From Siphonodentalium dalli (Eukaryota; Mollusca; Scaphopoda; Gadilida; Siphonodentaliidae): a DNA stretch of 64,000 nucleotides. The stretch is from positions 23,686,987 to 23,750,986 of the forward strand of contig CP136063.1 in NCBI GenBank assembly GCA_032622095.1, given 5' to 3'. A program made the position numbers and the translations under genes. Below, piece after piece: positions 57,579-64,000 of the stretch. Position 1 is the stretch's first letter. The number at the start of each line of letters is the position of its first letter. A model generated the notes under the pieces. It ran no database searches. It was not told the origin of the DNA and was given only the letters and a program-made list of their open reading frames with translations.

Positions 57579-58480
57579 TTGGAAATTACTCACCGGACAA
57601 ATAAGCTTATTAGTTAGTATTCTTAATTGATTGAAATATTGAACAACTGTGCATGCATGTATTGCATGTTAATTTGATATGTTCTTGTATATTATTTCGA
57701 TATTTTCATATTACTTTTAATGTTTTTGAAATTATAAAACGTATCCGTTCATTGTATACTTGTATATACACATTCAGGTACAAAATTATTACAGCAGGAT
57801 TAATTATAGAGGTAAGAGAATCATCTCCGCCACTACAGAATACTTTGTAATTAAATTATGTGAGGAACTTCATTAAATTGGTAATGCTGGCTTTGCCAGA
57901 GAACATGCCCAGCTGTGGGTTTCTGTTGGTTCTAAAATTATTAAGCGCTGGAAAATATTGTATATCGTATTTCATGTTGATACGCATTAACCCGTGGTGG
58001 CGTTTATTTCACTTGACACATAAAATGGCCGCAATCTGACAGATGTATATCCATTTTCGTAATGTTTTGTTACAGAAAAAGATGTTCAAATGTGGTGAAT
58101 CATTGAGCATTGTTAAGAATGTCTGGCTTTTTGAAAGTTATGTAACTTCTTAACTAAGCGCAATTTAATGAAGATCCGGTTTTTCACAAACTACTTTAAA
58201 TGCATAATTATACTTGTGTTGATTAATTTTGGATCGCAATAACCATTGCAAACAGAAATATTATATGCCAGTGGGGTGCCATGCAGTGATTAGAGGCCTA
58301 GACCCAAGGTTTGCATACATGCATGCATAGGAGCGAGCCATTCAGGTATAGGTGCGAGACATTCAGGCATATAGGTGTGAAACATTTCCATATTTCACAT
58401 ATTTCGATATTTTCTTACATTTTTATATATATATATATATGTATATACATTTTTATGTATATATAAATATATATAGGATA
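57579..58480. other. Unassigned region
   Basis: It ends in a TATATA microsatellite at about 58424-58475. An AG-GAG/GTAAGA-bounded 34-base stretch at 57778-57811 is too short and out of phase to call an exon. Confidence 0.35.
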
Positions 58481-58482
58481 CC

Positions 58483-58586
58483 TACGGCTTTTGACTAAAT
58501 ACGAGAATTATCACGAGCGGCTTGCTGCGAGTGGATATTTGCTGGTTCCCTCGATTGATAATTCTCGTGTTAAATCAAAAGCCGTA
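58483..58586. repeat. Inverted repeat (104 bp), arms about 36 bp
   Basis: 'TACGGCTTTTGACTAAATAC' and 'GAGAATTATCACGAG' at the left pair with 'GATAATTCTCGTGTTAAATC' and 'AAAAGCCGTA' at the right. The loop is more GC-rich. It is adjacent to a TA microsatellite, as small foldback elements often are. Confidence 0.75.
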
Positions 58587-59690
58587 TATTTCCTTTTTAT
58601 TATATGCGGTTTCGTTATTTCAATTAACATTTATTTCTCTCAGGCGATTATTTTTCCGAATTAAATGTAGACGAAAACGAATCAGCTGATCGCTAACTGA
58701 TTGTCTGGTCTCCGTTTCAAAGATAAAACACTACACGAAGCTCTGTAACGTGCATTGCAATAAGAGGTCAGAACTGACTATCGCCATCTGAAAAGTAGAT
58801 GACATAATTTACATCATTGATAGCAACGTAATGAAGGCTAATACTAAAGCAAATAATATTTTGGTATTAGCTCGCTAGGACAAGCGATTGATATGCCGTT
58901 TATTTCCCGACCGGAAGCTTTAGAGCATATACAACAATCTGGTGCAGTTAAAACTTAATAATATCGGCAAATGGTCTCACGTCTTTGTTGTATAGTTATG
59001 AAATAAGATATGTCACGTTTCCTATAACAATTAACACTCACGTTGAATCCGTGCGTCTATATTTCCAACATTATATTGTCAAGTAGCACGATGATGGTAA
59101 TGTTAATACTGTTTCTGGTGGAAATATACTGGATACTGCGGTATCATTGTATTTAATAAAAGATATAACACTGAATGGAATATATCCAAGACAAAGACAA
59201 ACCCTACAGCAAATGTCAATAGGCATGTTATTCACTGTGTCGGTGAAAATATGGAACAAAATTCATACCAGCTATTTCCTACGCATTTGCCAATGCATTG
59301 TTTATTTAGGATCTATATTTTCCATCACGTCGTAAAGTCATTGTCGTAAAGTTATTACATTGTTGCCCGTATATTAATATGTTAGTTTAAACAAATGTGA
59401 TTATATTTTGTGGTACATGTATGTATGCCAATGTTAACAGGTTTAAGATGAAATGTTAACTAAATATGGTACATAGCTTCCCAAGACTTTTCGTGTCGAT
59501 TCGAGGTTATAGATAATAATTTCGAATCGTCGAGACCAATAAACAGGAGGTTATGTGAATCAGATATTTTTTCGGTCTGTAATTATATGGTTATGTTTTA
59601 ACATTGCAACATCTTTGGTTGGACATCTTAAAACATTTAAGTCACATACGTGCGGCTCAAAGGTTCATCTTATGAGCTTAATACGGCAGA
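58587..59690. other. Unassigned region
   Basis: No feature could be supported. Short frames near 59071-59335 lie on both strands and show no domain. Confidence 0.35.
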
Positions 59691-59694
59691 AATT

Positions 59695-60018
59695 ATTTGA
59701 GCAGTGCCGTATAAATTATTTGAGCAGTGCTGTATAACTTATTTGATCAGTGCTGTATAAATTATTTGAGCAGTGCTGTATAAATTATTTGAGCAGTGCT
59801 GTATAAATTATTTGAGCAGTGCTGTATAAATTATTTGAGCAGTGTCGTATAAATTATTTGAGCAGTGCTGTATAAATTATTTGAGCAGTGCTGTATAAAT
59901 AATTTGAGCAGTGCCGTATAAATAATTTGAGCAGTGCTGTATAAATTATTTGAGCAGTGCCGTATAAATTATTTGAGCAGTGCCGTATAAATTATTTGAG
60001 CAGTGCCGTATAAATTAT
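59695..60018. repeat. 23 bp minisatellite, about 14 copies
   Basis: 'GCAGTGCTGTATAAATTATT' plus TGA repeats at 23 bp with GCTGT/GCCGT variation. Copies are nearly identical, so the array is young or homogenised. Confidence 0.95.
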
Positions 60019-60114
60019 TTTGTTTTATGAGCTAGCGGGAAGAGATATACCATATGTAAACTATTGAGTTGATTATATTTATGATGCTGTGTCGGTCAGA
60101 CAAAATGATTTACG

Positions 60115-61990
60115 AACATTCATATGCTACTTACAAAAACTCCATACGCATCTCACAAAACATCCACATGCTATTCACAAACATCCATATGCTACTCACA
60201 AAAAAAAAAATATATATAATACTCACAAAAAATCAATATGCTACTCACAAAATACAACAATATGATACTCACAAAAAAACATCCTTATAATACTCACAAA
60301 AAACATCATTATGATACTCACAAAAAACAACAATATATGATACTCACATAAAAACATCCATATGAGACTCACAAAAACCTCAATATGCTACTCACAAAAA
60401 ACAGCCATATGATACTCACAACAAACATCAATATGCTACTCACAAAAACATCAATATGATACTCACAAAAAAACATCCATATAATACTCACAAAAACATC
60501 CATATGAGACTCACAAAAACCTCAATATGCTACTCACAAAAAACAGCCATATGATACTCACAAAAAACATCAATATGCTACTCACAAAAACATCAACATG
60601 CTATTCACAAAAAACATCAACATGCTACTCACAAAAAACAGCCATATGATACTTACAAAAACATCAATATGCTACTCACAAAAAAATCAATATGCTACTC
60701 ACAAAAACATCAATATGCTGCTCACAAAAAACATCCATATGAGACTCACAAAAAAACATGCAATATAATACTCACAAAAACATCCATATGCTCCTTACAA
60801 TAAACATCCATATGCTACTCATAAAAACATCAATATGCTACTTACAAAAAACAGCCATATGATACTCACAAAAAAACATCCATATGCTACCACAAAAACA
60901 GCCATATGCTACTCACAAATAACGTCAATATGCTACTCACAAAAAAACACCGATATGCTACACACAAAAAACACCCATTTGCTACTCACAAAAAAAACAG
61001 CCATATGATACTCATAAAAAACATCCATATGCTACTCACTAAAACAGCCATATGCTACTCACAAGAAACATCCATATGCTACTCACAAAAAACACCCATA
61101 TGCTACTCATAAAAAGCATCCACATGATACTCACAAAAACATCCATATGCTACTCACAAAAAACATCCATATAAAACTCACAAAACATCGTCATGATACA
61201 CACAAAAACATCACATGATACTCATAAAAAACATCCATATGATACTCACAAAAAACATCCATATGAGAATCACAAAAATATCCATATGATACTCACAAAA
61301 AACATCAATATGAGACTCACAAAAATGATCCACATAATACTCACAAAAAACATCCATATGCTACCCACAAAAATGATCCATATGCCACTCACAAAAACAT
61401 CACATGATACTCAAACAAAAACATCCACATTATAATCACAAAACATCATTATGATACCCTAACAAATACATCTGCTACTCAAATCAACAAAACGTAATAT
61501 CTTCACGACTTAATCACACAGCGGACATCTATATTTTACTCACATAAACATCCGTACACCACTCACAGAACATACATACGCTATTTGCAAACACATATCA
61601 TATGCTACTCACAAAAAAACATCCATATGTTACTCACAAAACATACATATGCTACTCACAAAAAAACATACATATGCTACTCACAAAACATACATATGCT
61701 ACTCACATAAATATCAAGATGATACTCACAAAAATACCCGCATGCTACTCACAACATCCGTTTGCTAATCACAAAACATCGATAATAATGATACTCACTA
61801 AAACGTCCATATGCTTCTCACAAAACATACATATGCAACTCACAAAAGTATCCATATGATGCTCACAAAAATATCCACATGCTACTCACAAAACAAAAAT
61901 ATCCACATGCTACTCACAACAGCATCCATATGCCACTCACAAAACATATATATATATATGCTACTACTCACAGAAACTTCGCTAATAATG
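60115..61990. repeat. 24-25 bp minisatellite, about 75 copies
   Basis: 'CATCCATATGCTACTCACAA' plus four or five A repeats over 1.9 kb, with GCTACT/GATACT/GAGACT variation and a variable A-run that shifts the period. Copies degrade between about 61450 and 61600. The several short frames here (YATHKK-like) are by-products. Confidence 0.95.
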
Positions 61991-61999
61991 CTACTCTCA

Positions 62000-63725
62000 G
62001 ACACATCAGTATGCTCAATAAACACACGGGAATATGTTCACGACATACACACACAATATCTGTATCTACTAAGACCTGGTTTACAACAAACATTAATAAC
62101 TCCAACATGGAGGCGAGAATTTAGTACTATATGAACACATCTGCTAGTTCATATGTATGTGTCCGCTTGCGCCTGATTGGTTGGTATCGGTGACTTCAAA
62201 CATTGACTATGGTTTGGTAGCAATGTGTTTATATGAGGATACTGAACACACTTCAATATCTACACGACACAAAAACACTATATCTCTACACAAAACTTGG
62301 TGACCATTTTTAGCGCAAAAATGTACACACCCAACATGGTAATGATAATGTGGGATCTGCTAATCACTATGCTAAAATGTGGGCGACATCTTGTTTGACG
62401 TGTGTGACGTAACACTCTGATTATGGTTTAAACTCTAAACGTTTGGGACGATGAACAATTTTGGATATAAAATTATTTCGTAGATTTTCACAAAATCTAT
62501 CCAAGTCAGCATCATGGATAAATGTTCGTATTATATCACGGATTGCATTTGTGATAAGTTAATGAACTGTAATTTTAATAAAATGCGTATATAATGTCTT
62601 AAGTTTGTAAACTGTGCTAGAAGTGCGATTTTCTAATAAAAATGATACATGTACATCGCTTTTGTTATCCATCTTTTCTGCTGGTTCGCGGACATATATA
62701 TATATACATACGACTAGCAGGTATGTGTTTGTGCAGATGGTTCACGGAAATCCGTATGTTGATGGGCACCGCCTGGGTTTCTTGACGCAGGCAATTGAAA
62801 GATTGTCATTGTTTAAAGGTACTCATTCCGAACAGACGGTCCCCATACCATCAAGATACAACAACAGCATTTCTTCAAAATACACTTTAGTTATCAAAAT
62901 CGATCTATTGCAACAACATTATTTAACCACTGTCAATTGTGTTATCAAATTTCCCAAAACTTGTTATTTATCAACATTTTTTGTTAAACAAATTATGGCC
63001 GTATTATCACCAACGTATCACGAAATTTGACCGTATTACCACTTGATTTAGAGTTATCCATCTTCATCCGCAATTTTGTCCGAGACCCTCAGTTTGACCA
63101 CGTGTTTCTGGTCCACATATTATTACACATCTCGAGAAATAACAAACTTCAAAAATCGATATCTGATCACTCTGAGCTTTGATAGGTGGGTTCCTCAACC
63201 CGAACCAAATATATTTTACCTCTGAAGCCAAAGAAGTCGCAATTTAGGAGCGTCTGGTCGGATTAAGTACCTTTATACAAAGCCGAAATACATACATTTC
63301 GAGAAATGATATTTGTCCAATTCTGATACCGGAGAATGGGGCAATGACCAGAGTAATGATATTATAGTATATTTTATTTCAAGTCAGGCTAGTCTGTCTC
63401 CCTGTCACCCGATTAACGACGAATATATATTATGTTAGGCGGTCTGTTCTGGTACAATGCACGGCTATATAATTATGTATCATATAATTGTTGCATTTAA
63501 AATGATTATATGTATGGACGGTATATTTATAGATACATTTCTTAGGGACTACTCGGTGGCTTATCTCGTTCTGGTTAGTGGCTGATGTATTTATCAAAGG
63601 TTGAGTATGAATGTACTGAGTGATGTTGTGGATTGCGATACAGGGAAGGCCACTCTATTGCGCCGAGCTGATCACACAGTCAGGACATCTTTGATTGTTG
63701 CATTTAATAGTGTTGCAGAATACTT
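62000..63725. other. Unassigned region
   Basis: A stretch at 62737-62817 lies between an acceptor ('TGTTTGTGCAG') and a weak donor (AAAG|GTACTC) and reads MVHGNPYVDGHRLGFLTQ, then AIERLSLFK. Its entry phase (0) does not fit the lectin exons, and no domain was recognised. It is noted as a weak exon candidate only. Confidence 0.25.
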
Positions 63726-63726
63726 C

Positions 63727-64000
63727 TTAATACATTCGTCATGCAAACGCCGTAATATGATAATATGCAAGGCATATAGAACGACCCAGTCATAATAGTA
63801 AGAATTATATTTGTATTGAATACGGGTGCTTTACATAATCATTATGATATAGTTAAACCTTTATAAATGAACACCATTGATATGAAGTGGGAAGTAGTAA
63901 ACATAAACATCGTATTGGCTGCTGACTTCAGAAAAAATCAAAACTTCGCTGCAAAACTTGATGTGATATTATTAATACATTCGTCATGCAAACGCCGTAA
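63727..64000. repeat. Direct repeat of about 29 bp, 242 bp apart, at the window edge
   Basis: 'TTAATACATTCGTCATGCAA' followed by 'ACGCCGTAA' occurs at about 63728 and again at 63972-64000, where the window ends. Sequence between the two is not repeated elsewhere in view. A longer tandem unit could continue past the edge. Confidence 0.7.

Noticed and set aside
62737-62817. Exon reading MVHGNPYVDGHRLGFLTQ
   Set aside because: Entry phase does not fit the lectin exons, the donor is weak and no family is recognised; only noted within the unassigned region.

Overview
The window is AT-rich animal nuclear DNA. The evidence is GT-AG introns of several kilobases, metazoan extracellular domains (PAN/apple, EGF, C-type lectin), a CR1/L2-type LINE, a Ty3/gypsy fossil, Helitron ends, MITEs and many minisatellites. 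A marine invertebrate, perhaps a mollusc or other lophotrochozoan, fits best: the repeats rich in 'TTGACCTTGA' and 'AAAAACATGGCCGC' resemble what I recall from bivalve and gastropod genomes. This placement is an impression, not a proof. No prokaryotic genes, operons or CRISPR were seen.

One host gene can be read with confidence, on the + strand. It encodes a secreted lectin: signal peptide plus PAN/apple (19751-20047), a short EGF repeat (24670-24757), a Thr/Ser-rich stalk (33317-33508) and a C-type lectin domain split over two exons (38037-38216 and 45456 onward). Every junction agrees in phase (0, then 1-1-1-1). Read to the in-frame stop at 45713-45715 it gives about 338 residues, with an AATAAA at 46051. 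Two further phase 1-1 Cys-rich exon candidates (49350-49478, 53671-53730) may be alternative 3' exons or belong to another transcript. An orphan exon candidate lies at 13737-13872.

Layout: 1-6000 holds minisatellites (170 bp and 82 bp units), a Helitron fragment and a segmental duplication. 6000-10640 is mostly unassigned, with old dispersed repeats. 10644-11374 holds a complete non-autonomous Helitron and an inverted tail of a second copy. 11395-19345 holds degenerate minisatellites, a foldback element and the orphan exon. 19346-19679 is a foldback element just before the lectin start codon. 20048-45455 are the lectin introns, which hold a TA-flanked MITE with nested palindromes, a 71 bp satellite, a Ty3/gypsy fossil, E-box clusters, 280-330 bp and 190 bp tandem repeats and Helitrons with nuclear-receptor-type motifs. 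45716-64000 holds TTAA-flanked MITEs, a LINE 3' end and five more tandem arrays (68, 45, 48, 23 and 24 bp units), two of which stay open as long repetitive reading frames.

The most notable signals are these. A palindrome with perfect 26 bp arms is shared by two unrelated MITE types. Two Helitron families share the same termini, and one carries paired TCAAGGTCA-type sites in each internal repeat. The 48 bp array has a four-unit higher-order order and an unbroken 542-codon frame. The end of the lectin gene is ambiguous.
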